From Synaphobranchus kaupii (Eukaryota; Chordata; Actinopteri; Anguilliformes; Synaphobranchidae), in assembly GCA_029718625.1 (NCBI GenBank), contig CM056397.1, positions 310,001-374,000 of the forward strand: a stretch of DNA of 64,000 nt, in the 5' to 3' direction. Positions 35,761 through 48,500 of the stretch are shown here, piece by piece. A program made the translations under genes and the position numbers. The notes beneath the pieces were generated by a model. That model was not told where the DNA came from. It worked only from the letters and a program-made list of their open reading frames with translations, and did no database searches. Each line of letters opens with the position of its first letter. Position 1 is the stretch's first letter.

Positions 35761-38700
35761 CTACCCCAATTCCCTCTGTATTTACCCACACTTTCTCAGT
35801 ATCTACCCCCACTCCCTCTGTATTTACCCCCACTTCCTCAGTATTTACCCCCATTCCCTATGTATTTATCCACACTTCCTCAGTATCTACCCCCACTCCC
35901 TCTGTATTTACCCACAATTTATCAGTATCTACCCCCACTCCCTCTTTATTTACCCCTACTTCCACCGTATCTACCCCCTCTCCCTCTGTATTTACCCCCA
36001 CTTTCTCAGTATCTACCCCCACTCCCTCTGTATTTACCCACACTTTCTCAGTATCTACCCCCACTCCCTCTGTATTTACCCCTACTTCCTCAGTATCTAC
36101 CCCCACTTTGTCAGTATCTTCCCCCACTCCCTCTGTATTTACCCACACTTTCTCAGTATCTACCCCCACACCCTCTGTATTTACCCACACTTTCTCAGTA
36201 TCTACCCCCACTCCCTCTGTATTTACCTCCACTTCCTAATTATCTACCCCCACTCCCTCTGTATTTACACCCACTTTCTCAGTATCTACCCCAATTCCCT
36301 CTGTATTTACCCACACTTTCTCAGTATCTACCCCCCATTCCCTGTGAATTTACCCCCACTCCCTCTGTATCTCCCCCCACTCCCTCTGTATTTACCTCCA
36401 CTTCCTAATTATCTACCCCCACTCCCTCTGTATTTACCCCCACTTTCTCAGTATCTACCCCCACTCCCTCTGTATTTACCCACACTTTCTCAGTATCTAC
36501 CCCATTCCCTGTGTATTTACCCCCACTCCCTCTGTATTTACCCACACTTTCTCAGTATCTACCCCCACTCCCTCTGGATTTAACCCTACTTCCTCAGTAT
36601 CTGCCCCCACTTTCTCAGTATCTACCCCCACTCCCTCTGTATTTACCCCCACTTTCTCAGTATCTACCCCCACTCCCTCTGTATTTACCTCCACTTCCAA
36701 ATTATCTAGCCCCACTCCCTCTGTATTTACACCCACTTTCTCCGTATCTACCCCAATTCCCTCTGTATTTACCCACACTTTCTCAATATCTACCCCCACA
36801 CCCTCTGTATTTACCCCCACTTTCTCAGTATCTACCCCCACTCCCTCTGTATTTATCCACACTTTCTCAGTATCTACCCCCACACCCTCTGTATTTACCC
36901 CCACTTTCTCAGTATCTACCCCAATTCCCTCTGTATTTACCCACACTTTCTCAGTATCTACCCCCACACCCTCTGTATTTACCCCCACTTTCTCAGTATC
37001 TACCCCCACTCCCTCTGTATTTACCCACAATTTATCAGTATCTACCCCCACTCCCTCTTTATTTACCCCTACTTCCACCGTATCTACCCCCTCTCCCTCT
37101 GTATTTACCCCCACTTTCTCAGTATCTACCCCCACTCCCTCTGTATTTAACCACACTTTCTCAGTATCTACCCCCACTCCCTCTGTATTTACCCCTACTT
37201 CCTCAGTATCTACCCCCACTTTGTCAGTATCTTCCCCCACTCCCTCTGTATTTACCCACACTTTCTCAGTATCTACCCCCACACCCTCTGTATTTACCCA
37301 CACTTTCTCAATATCTACCCCCACTCCCTCTGTATTTACCTCCACTTCCTAATTATCTACCCCCACTCCCTCTGTATTTACACCCACTTTCTCAGTATCT
37401 ACCCCAATTCCCTCTGTATTTACCCACACTTTCTCAGTATCTACCCCAATTCCCTCTGTATTTACCCACACTTTCTCAGTATCTACCCCCACTCCCTCTG
37501 TATTTACCCCTACTTCCTCAGTATCTACCCCCACTTTGTCAGTATCTTCCCCCACTCCCTCTGTATTTACCCACACTTTCTCAGTATCTACCCCCACACC
37601 CTCTGTATTTACCCACACTTTCTCAATATCTACCCCCACTCCCTCTGTATTTACCTCCACTTCCTAATTATCTACCCCCACTCCCTTTGTATTTACCCCC
37701 ACTTTCTCAGTATCTACCCCCACTCCCTCTGTATTTACCCCTACTTCCTCAGTATCTACCCCCACTTTCTCAGTATCTACCCCCACTCCCTCTCTATTTA
37801 CCCCCACTTTCTCAGTATCTACCCCCACTCCCTCTGCATTTGCCTACAATTCCTCAGTATCTACCCCCACTCCCTCTGTATTTACCTCCACTTCCTAATT
37901 ATCTACCCCCACTCCCTCTGTATTTACACCCACTTTCTCAGTATCTACCCCAATTCCCTCTGTATTTACCCACACTTTATCAGTATCTACCCCATTCCCT
38001 GTGTATTTACCCCCACTCCCTCTGTATCTACTCCCACTCCCTCTGTATTTACCTCCACTTCCTAATTATCTACCCCCACTCCCTCTCTATTTACCCCCAC
38101 TTTCTCAGTATCTACCCCCACTCCCTCTGTATTTACCCACACTTTCTCAGTATCTACCCCATTCCCTGTGTATTTACCCCCACTCCCTCTGTATTTACCC
38201 CTACTTTCTCAGTATCTACCCCCACTCCCTCTGTATTTACCCCTACTTCCTCAGTATCTACCCCCACTTTCTCAGTATCTACCCCCACTCCCCCTGTATT
38301 TACCCACACTTTCTCAGTATCTAACCCCATTCCCTGTGTATTTACCCCCACTCCCTCTGTATTTACCTCGACTTCCTAATTATATACCCCCACTCCCTCT
38401 GTATTTACCTCCAGTTCCTAATTATCTAGCCCCACTCCCTCTGTATTTACACCCACTTTCTCCGTATCTACCCCAATTCCCTCTGTATTTACCCACACTT
38501 TCTCAGTATCTACCCCCACTCCCTCTGTATTTACCCACACTTCCTCAGTATCTACCCCCATTCCCTATGTATTTAGCCACACTTCCTCAGTATCTACCCC
38601 CACTCCCTCTGTATTTACCCACAATTTATCAGTATCTATCCCCACTCCCTCTTTATTTACCCCTACTTCCACCGTATCTACCCCCTCTCCCTCTGTATTT

Positions 38701-39730
38701 ACCCCCACTTTCTCAGTATCTACCCCCACTCCCTCTGTATTTACCCACACTTTCTCAGTATCTACCCCCACTCCCTCTGTATTTACCCCTACTTCCTCAG
38801 TATCTACCCCCACTTTGTCAGTATCTTCCCCCACTCCCTCTGTATTTACCCACACTTTCTCAGTATCTACCCCCACACCCTCTGTATTTACCCACACTTT
38901 CTCAGTATCTACCCCCACTCCCTCTGTATCTACCCCTACTTCCTCAGTATCTACCCCCACTTTCTCAGTATCTACCCCCATTCCCTGTGTATTTACCCCC
39001 ACTCCCTCTGTATTTACCTCCAATTCCTAATTATCTAGCCCCACTCCCTCTGTATTTACACCCACTTTCTCTGTATCTACCCCAATTCCCTCTGTATTTA
39101 CCAACACTTTCTCAGTATCTACCCCCACACCCTCTGTATTTACCTCCACTTTCTCAGTATCTACCCCAATTCCCTCTGTATTTACCCACACTTTCTCAGT
39201 ATCTACCCCCACACCCTTTGTATTTACCCCCTGTTTCTCAGTATCTACCCCCGCTCCCTCTGTATTTACCCCCACTTCCTCAGTATCTACCCCCACTCCC
39301 TCTGTATTTACACCCACTTTCTCAGTATCTACCCCAATTCCCTCTGTATTTACCCACACTTTCTCAGTATCTACCCCCACACCCTCTGTATTTACCCCCA
39401 CTTTCTCAGTGTCTACCCCCACTCCCTCTGTATTTACCCACACTTTCTCAGTATCTACCCCCACACCCTCTGTATTTACCCACACTTTCTCAGTATCTAC
39501 CCCCACTCCCTCTGTATTTACACCCACTTTCTCAGTATCTACCCCAATTCCCTCTGTATTTACCCACACTTTATCAGTATCTACCCCATTCCCTGTGTAT
39601 TTACCCCCACTCCCTCTGTATCTACTCCCACTCCCTCTGTATTTACCTCCACTTCCTAATTATCTACCCCCACTCCCTCTCTATTTACCCCCACTTTCTC
39701 AGTATCTACCCCCACTCCCTCTGTATTTAC
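33547..39730. repeat. 6.2-kb block, copy 2 of the 10.4-kb-offset duplication
   Basis: Carries the same order of 1.87-kb block (33547-35428), marker cassette (36347-36597), CATTTGCC landmark (37837) and second 1.87-kb block (37858-39730) as copy 1. Its first 2.2 kb is rich in one-base insertions, while 36.4-39.7 kb is almost free of them. Sequence left of 33547 still resembles that left of 23157 but with an added dimer and many indels, so the homology extends beyond the stated start. Confidence 0.8.
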
Positions 39731-42700
39731 CCACACTTTCTCAGTATCTACCCCATTCCCTGTGTATTTACCCCCACTCCCTCTGTATTTACCCCTACTT
39801 TCTCAGTATCTACCCCCACTCCCTCTGTATTTACCCCTACTTCCTCAGTATCTACCCCCACTTTCTCAGTATCTACCCCCACTCCCCCTGTATTTACCCA
39901 CACTTTCTCAGTATCTACCCCCATTCTCTGTGTATTTACCCCCACTCCCTCTGTATTTACCTCGACTTCCTAATTATCTACCCCCACTACCTCTGTATTT
40001 ACCTCCAGTTCCTAATTATCTAGCCCCACTCCCTCTGTATTTACACCCACTTTCTCCGTATCTACCCCAATTCCCTCTGTATTTACCCACACTTTCTCAG
40101 TATCTACCCCCACTCCCTCTGTATTTACCCCCACTTCCTCAGTATTTACCCCCATTCCCTATGTATTTATCCACACTTCCTCAGTATCTACCCCCACTCC
40201 CTCTGTATTTACCCACAATTTATCAGTATCTACCCCCACTCCCTCTTTATTTACCCCTACTTCCACCGTATCTACCCCCTCTCCCTCTGTATTTACCCCC
40301 ACTTTGTCAGTATCTTCCCCCACTCCCTCTGTATTTACCCACACTTTCTCAGTATCTACCCCCACACCCTCTGTATTTACCCACACTTTCTCAGTATCTA
40401 CCCCCACTCCCTCTGTATTTACCTCCACTTCCTAATTATCTACCCCCACTCCCTCTGTATTTACACCCACTTTCTCAGTATCTACCCCAATTCCCTCTGT
40501 ATTTACCCACACTTTCTCAGTATCTACCCCCATTCCCTGTGAATTTACCCCCACTCCCTCTGTATCTCCCCCCACTCCCTCTGTATTTACCTCCACTTCC
40601 TAATTATCTACCCCCACTCCCTCTGTATTTACCCCCACTTTCTCAGTATCTACCCCCACTCCCTCTGTATTTACCCACACTTTCTCAGTATCTACCCCAT
40701 TCCCTGTGTATTTACCCCCACTCCCTCTGTATTTACCCACACTTTCTCAGTATCTACCCCCACTCCCTCTGGATTTAACCCTACTTCCTCTGTATCTGCC
40801 CCCACTTTCTCAGTATCTACCCCCACTCCCTCTGTATTTACCCCCACTTTCTCAGTATCTACCCCCACTCCCTCTGTATTTACCTCCACTTCCTAATTAT
40901 CTAGCCCCACTCCCTCTGTATTTACACCCACTTTCTCCGTATCTACCCCAATTCCCTCTGTATTTACCCACACTTTCTCAATATCTACCCCCACACCCTC
41001 TGTATTTACCCCCACTTTCTCAGTATCTACCCCCACTCCCTCTGTATTTATCCACACTTTCTCAGTATCTACCCCCACACCCTCTGTATTTACCCCCACT
41101 TTCTCAGTATCTACCCCAATTCCCTCTGTATTTACCCACACTTTCTCAGTATCTACCCCCACACCCTCTGTATTTACCCCCACTTTCTCAGTATCTACCC
41201 CCACTCCCTCTGTATTTACCCACAATTTATCAGTATCTACCCCCACTCCCTCTTTATTTACCCCTACTTCCACCGTATCTACCCCCTCTCCCTCTGTATT
41301 TACCCCCACTTTCTCAGTATCTACCCCCACTCCCTCTGTATTTAACCACACTTTCTCAGTATCTACCCCCACTCCCTCTGTATTTACCCCTACTTCCTCA
41401 GTATCTACCCCCACTTTGTCAGTATCTTCCCCCACTCCCTCTGTATTTACCCACACTTTCTCAGTATCTACCCCCACACCCTCTGTATTTACCCACACTT
41501 TCTCAATATCTACCCCCACTCCCTCTGTATTTACCTCCACTTCCTAATTATCTACCCCCACTCCCTCTGTATTTACACCCACTTTCTCAGTATCTACCCC
41601 AATTCCCTCTGTATTTACCCACACTTTCTCAGTATCTACCCCAATTCCCTCTGTATTTACCCACACTTTCTCAGTATCTACCCCCACTCCCTCTGTATTT
41701 ACCCCTACTTCCTCAGTATCTACCCCCACTTTGTCAGTATCTTCCCCCACTCCCTCTGTATTTACCCACACTTTCTCAGTATCTACCCCCACACCCTCTG
41801 TATTTACCCACACTTTCTCAATATCTACCCCCACTCCCTCTGTATTTACCCCCACTTCCTAATTATCTACCCCCACTCCCTCTGTATTTACCCCCACTTT
41901 CTCAGTATCTACCCCCACTCCCTCTGTATTTACCCCTACTTCCTCAGTATCTACCCCCACTTTCTCAGTATCTACCCCCACTCCCTCTCTATTTACCCCC
42001 ACTTTCTCAGTATCTACCCCCACTCCCTCTGCATTTGCCTACAATTCCTCAGTATCTACCCCCACTCCCTCTGTATTTACCCCCACTTTCTCAGTATCTA
42101 CCCCCACTCCCTCTGTATTTACCCCTACTTTCCTTTTATCTCACACCATTCCCTCTGTATTTACCCCCACGTTCTAAGTATCTACCCCCACTCCCTCTGT
42201 ATTTACCCCTACTTCCACCGTATCTACCCCCACTCCCTCTGTATTTACCCCCACTTTCCCAGTATCTATGCCCACTCCCTCTGTATTTACCCCCACTTCC
42301 TCAGTATCTACCCCAACTCCCTCTGTATTTACCCACACTTTCTCAGTATCTACCCCCACTCCCTCTGTATTTACCCACACTTTCTCACTATCTACCCCCA
42401 CTCCCTCTGTATTTACCCACACTTCCTCAGTATCTACCCCCACTCCCTCTGTATTTACCCACACTTTCTCAGTATCTACCCCCACTCCCTCTGTATTTAC
42501 CCACACTTCCTCAGTATCTACCCCCATTCCCTATGTATTTAGCCACACTTCCTCAGTATCTACCCCCACTCCCTCTGTATTTACCCACAATTTATCAGTA
42601 TCTACCCCCACTCCCTCTTTATTTACCCCTACTTCCACCGTATCTACCCCCTCTCCCTCTGTATTTACCCCCACTTTCTCAGTATCTACCCCCACTCCCT

Positions 42701-45597
42701 CTGTATTTAACCACACTTTCTCAGTATCTACCCCCACTCCCTCTGTATTTACCCCTACTTCCTCAGTATCTACCCCCACTTTGTCAGTATCTTCCCCCAC
42801 TCCCTCTGTATTTACCCACACTTTCTCAGTATCTACCCCCACACCCTCTGTATTTACCCACACTTTCTCAATATCTACCCCCACTCCCTCTGTATTTACC
42901 TCCACTTCCTAATTATCTACCCCCACTCCCTCTGTATTTACACCCACTTTCTCAGTATCTACCCCAATTCCCTCTGTATTTACCCACACTTTCTCACTAT
43001 CTACCCCAATTCCCTCTGTATTTACCCACACTTTCTCAGTATCTACCCCCACTCCCTCTGTATTTACCCCTACTTCCTCAGTATCTACCCCCACTTTGTC
43101 AGTATCTTCCCCCACTCCCTCTGTATTTACCCACACTTTCTCAGTATCTACCCCCACACCCTCTGTATTTACCCACACTTTCTCAATATCTACCCCCACT
43201 CCCTCTGTATTTACCTCCACTTCCTAATTATCTACCCCCACTCCCTCTGTATTTACCCCCTCTTTCTCAGTATCTACCCCCACTCCCTTTGTATTTACCC
43301 TTTCTTCCTCAGTATCTACCCCCACTTTCTCAGTATCTACCCCCACTCCCTCTCTATTTACCCCCACTTTCTCAGTATCTACCCCCACTCCCTCTGTATT
43401 TACCTCCACTTCCTAATTATCTAGCCCCACTCCCTCTGTATTTACACCCACTTTCTCCGTATATACCCCAATTCCCTCTGTATTTACCCACACTTTCTCA
43501 GTATCTACCCCCATTCCCTGTGTATTTACCCCCACTCCCTCTGTATCTACCCCCACTCCCTCTGTATTTACCTCCACTTCCTAATTATCTACCCTACTCC
43601 CTCTGTATTTACACCCACTTTCTCAGTATCTACCCCAATTCCCTCTGTATTTATCCACACTTTCTCAATATCTACCCCCACACCCTTTGTATGTACCCCC
43701 AGTTTCTCAGTATCTACCCCCACTCCCTCTGTATTTACCCCCACTTCCTCAGTATCTACCCCCACTCCCTCTGTATTTACACCCACTTTCTCAGTATCTA
43801 CCCCAATTCCCTCTGTATTTACCCACACTTTCTCAGTATCTACCCCCACACCCTCTGTATTTACCCCCACTTTCTCAGTATCTACCCCAATTCCCTCTGT
43901 ATTTACCCACACTTTCTCAGTATCTACCCCCACACCCTCTGTATTTACCCCCACTTTCTCAGTGTCTACCCCCACTCCCTCTGTATTTATCCACACTTTC
44001 TCATTATCTACCCCCACACCCTCTGTATTTATCCACACTTTCTCAGTATCTACCCCCACTCCCTCTGTATTTACCTCCACTTCCTAATTATCTACCCCCA
44101 CTCCCTCTGTATTTACACCCACTTTCTCAGTATCTACCCCAATTCCCTCTGTATTTACCCACACTTTATCAGTATCTACCCCATTCCCTGTGTATTTACC
44201 CCCACTCCCTCTGTATCTACCCCCACTCCCTCTGTATTTACCTCCACTTCCTAATTATCTACCCCCACTCCCTCTCTATTTACCCCCACTTTCTCAGTAT
44301 CTACCTCCACTCCCTCTGTATTTACCCCCACTTCCTCAGTATCTACCCCAACTCCCTCTGTATTTACCCACACTTTCTCAGTATCTACCCCCACTCCCTC
44401 TGTATTTACCCACACTTTCTCACTATCTACCCCCACTCCCTCTGTATTTACCCACACTTCCTCAGTATCTACCCCCACTCCCTCTGTATTTACCCACACT
44501 TTCTCAGTATCTACCCCCACTCCCTCTGTATTTACCCACACTTCCTCAGTATCTACCCCCATTCCCTATGTATTTAGCCACACTTCCTCAGTATCTACCC
44601 CCACTCCCTCTGTATTTACCCACAATTTATCAGTATCTACCCCCACTCCCTCTTTATTTACCCCTACTTCCACCGTATCTACCCCCTCTCCCTCTGTATT
44701 TACCCCCACTTTCTCAGTATCTACCCCCACTCCCTCTGTATTTAACCACACTTTCTCAGTATCTACCCCCACTCCCTCTGTATTTACCCCTACTTCCTCA
44801 GTATCTACCCCCACTTTGTCAGTATCTTCCCCCACTCCCTCTGTATTTACCCACACTTTCTCAGTATCTACCCCCACACCCTCTGTATTTACCCACACTT
44901 TCTCAATATCTACCCCCACTCCCTCTGTATTTACCTCCACTTCCTAATTATCTACCCCCACTCCCTCTGTATTTACACCCACTTTCTCAGTATCTACCCC
45001 AATTCCCTCTGTATTTACCCACACTTTCTCACTATCTACCCCAATTCCCTCTGTATTTACCCACACTTTCTCAGTATCTACCCCCACTCCCTCTGTATTT
45101 ACCCCTACTTCCTCAGTATCTACCCCCACTTTGTCAGTATCTTCCCCCACTCCCTCTGTATTTACCCACACTTTCTCAGTATCTACCCCCACACCCTCTG
45201 TATTTACCCACACTTTCTCAATATCTACCCCCACTCCCTCTGTATTTACCTCCACTTCCTAATTATCTACCCCCACTCCCTCTGTATTTACCCCCACTTT
45301 CTCAGTATCTACCCCCACTCCCTCTGTATTTACCCTTTCTTCCTCAGTATCTACCCCCACTTTCTCAGTATCTACCCCCACTCCCTCTCTATTTACCCCC
45401 ACTTTCTCAGTATCTACCCCCACTCCCTCTGTATTTACCTCCACTTCCTAATTATCTACCCCCACTCCCTCTGTATTTACCCCCACTTTCTCAGTATCTA
45501 CCCCCACTCCCTCTGTATTTACCCTTTCTTCCTCAGTATCTACCCCCACTTTCTCAGTATCTACCCCCACTCCCTCTCTATTTACCCCCACTTTCTC
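38463..45597. repeat. 7135-bp tandem duplication, unit A
   Basis: Sequence from about 38463 to 45454 repeats at an offset of 7135, and the remaining 143 bp to 45597 repeats the preceding 189-bp segment. It contains the marker cassette (40542-40792), both rare landmarks (42032 and 42116) and two 882-bp cassettes (42531 and 44566). It also holds a private CCATTCTCTGTG monomer near 39920 that unit B shares. No length irregularity was noticed inside this unit. Confidence 0.87.
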
Positions 45598-48500
45598 AGT
45601 ATCTACCCCAATTCCCTCTGTATTTACCCACACTTTCTCAGTATCTACCCCCACTCCCTCTGTATTTACCCACACTTCCTCAGTATCTACCCCCATTCCC
45701 TATGTATTTAGCCACACTTCCTCAGTATCTACCCCCACTCCCTCTGTATTTACCCACAATTTATCAGTATCTATCCCCACTCCCTCTTTATTTACCCCTA
45801 CTTCCACCGTATCTACCCCCTCTCCCTCTGTATTTACCCCCACTTTCTCAGTATCTACCCCCACTCCCTCTGTATTTACCCACACTTTCTCAGTATCTAC
45901 CCCCACTCCCTCTGTATTTACCCCTACTTCCTCAGTATCTACCCCCACTTTGTCAGTATCTTCCCCCACTCCCTCTGTATTTACCCACACTTTCTCAGTA
46001 TCTACCCCCACACCCTCTGTATTTACCCACACTTTCTCAGTATCTACCCCCACTCCCTCTGTATCTACCCCTACTTCCTCAGTATCTACCCCCACTTTCT
46101 CAGTATCTACCCCCATTCCCTGTGTATTTACCCCCACTCCCTCTGTATTTACCTCCAATTCCTAATTATCTAGCCCCACTCCCTCTGTATTTACACCCAC
46201 TTTCTCTGTATCTACCCCAATTCCCTCTGTATTTACCAACACTTTCTCAGTATCTACCCCCACACCCTCTGTATTTACCTCCACTTTCTCAGTATCTACC
46301 CCAATTCCCTCTGTATTTACCCACACTTTCTCAGTATCTACCCCCACACCCTTTGTATTTACCCCCTGTTTCTCAGTATCTACCCCCGCTCCCTCTGTAT
46401 TTACCCCCACTTCCTCAGTATCTACCCCCACTCCCTCTGTATTTACACCCACTTTCTCAGTATCTACCCCAATTCCCTCTGTATTTACCCACACTTTCTC
46501 AGTATCTACCCCCACACCCTCTGTATTTACCCCCACTTTCTCAGTGTCTACCCCCACTCCCTCTGTATTTACCCACACTTTCTCAGTATCTACCCCCACA
46601 CCCTCTGTATTTACCCACACTTTCTCAGTATCTACCCCCACTCCCTCTGTATTTACACCCACTTTCTCAGTATCTACCCCAATTCCCTCTGTATTTACCC
46701 ACACTTTATCAGTATCTACCCCATTCCCTGTGTATTTACCCCACTCCCTCTGTATCTACTCCCACTCCCTCTGTATTTACCTCCACTTCCTAATTATCTA
46801 CCCCCACTCCCTCTCTATTTACCCCCACTTTCTCAGTATCTACCCCCACTCCCTCTGTATTTACCCACACTTTCTCAGTATCTACCCCATTCCCTGTGTA
46901 TTTACCCCCACTCCCTCTGTATTTACCCCTACTTTCTCAGTATCTACCCCCACTCCCTCTGTATTTACCCCTACTTCCTCAGTATCTACCCCCACTTTCT
47001 CAGTATCTACCCCCACTCCCCCTGTATTTACCCCACACTTTCTCAGTATCTACCCCCATTCTCTGTGTATTTACCCCCACTCCCTCTGTATTTACCTCGA
47101 CTTCCTAATTATCTACCCCCACTACCTCTGTATTTACCTCCAGTTCCTAATTATCTAGCCCCACTCCCTCTGTATTTACACCCACTTTCTCCGTATCTAC
47201 CCCAATTCCCTCTGTATTTACCCACACTTTCTCAGTATCTACCCCCACTCCCTCTGTATTTACCCCCACTTCCTCAGTATTTACCCCCATTCCCTATGTA
47301 TTTATCCACACTTCCTCAGTATCTACCCCCACTCCCTCTGTATTTACCCACAATTTATCAGTATCTACCCCCACTCCCTCTTTATTTACCCCTACTTCCA
47401 CCGTATCTACCCCCTCTCCCTCTGTATTTACCCCCACTTTGTCAGTATCTTCCCCCACTCCCTCTGTATTTACCCACACTTTCTCAGTATCTACCCCCCA
47501 CACCCTCTGTATTTACCCACACTTTCTCAGTATCTACCCCCACTCCCTCTGTATTTACCTCCACTTCCTAATTATCTACCCCCACTCCCTCTGTATTTAC
47601 ACCCACTTTCTCAGTATCTACCCCAATTCCCTCTGTATTTACCCACACTTTCTCAGTATCTACCCCCATTCCCTGTGAATTTACCCCCACTCCCTCTGTA
47701 TCTCCCCCCACTCCCTCTGTATTTACCTCCACTTCCTAATTATCTACCCCCACTCCCTCTGTATTTACCCCCACTTTCTCAGTATCTACCCCACTCCCTC
47801 TGTATTTACCCACACTTTCTCAGTATCTACCCCATTCCCTGTGTATTTACCCCCACTCCCTCTGTATTTACCCACACTTTCTCAGTATCTACCCCCACTC
47901 CCTCTGGATTTAACCCTACTTCCTCTGTATCTGCCCCCACTTTCTCAGTATCTACCCCCACTCCCTCTGTATTTACCCCCACTTTCTCAGTATCTACCCC
48001 CACTCCCTCTGTATTTACCTCCACTTCCTAATTATCTAGCCCCACTCCCTCTGTATTTACACCCACTTTCTCCGTATCTACCCCAATTCCCTCTGTATTT
48101 ACCCACACTTTCTCAATATCTACCCCCACACCCTCTGTATTTACCCCCACTTTCTCAGTATCTACCCCCACTCCCTCTGTATTTATCCACACTTTCTCAG
48201 TATCTACCCCCACACCCTCTGTATTTACCCCCACTTTCTCAGTATCTACCCCAATTCCCTCTGTATTTACCCACACTTTCTCAGTATCTACCCCCACACC
48301 CTCTGTATTTACCCCCACTTTCTCAGTATCTACCCCCACTCCCTCTGTATTTACCCACAATTTATCAGTATCTACCCCCACTCCCTCTTTATTTACCCCT
48401 ACTTCCACCGTATCTACCCCCTCTCCCTCTGTATTTACCCCCACTTTCTCAGTATCTACCCCCACTCCCTCTGTATTTAACCACACTTTCTCAGTATCTA

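Noticed and set aside
40706..44254. 1,182-codon forward frame duplicated exactly at 47841-51389, suggesting a conserved gene pair
   Set aside because: The identity comes from the 7135-bp tandem duplication of the satellite, which covers non-coding-looking flanks equally. The other two forward frames are just as open.
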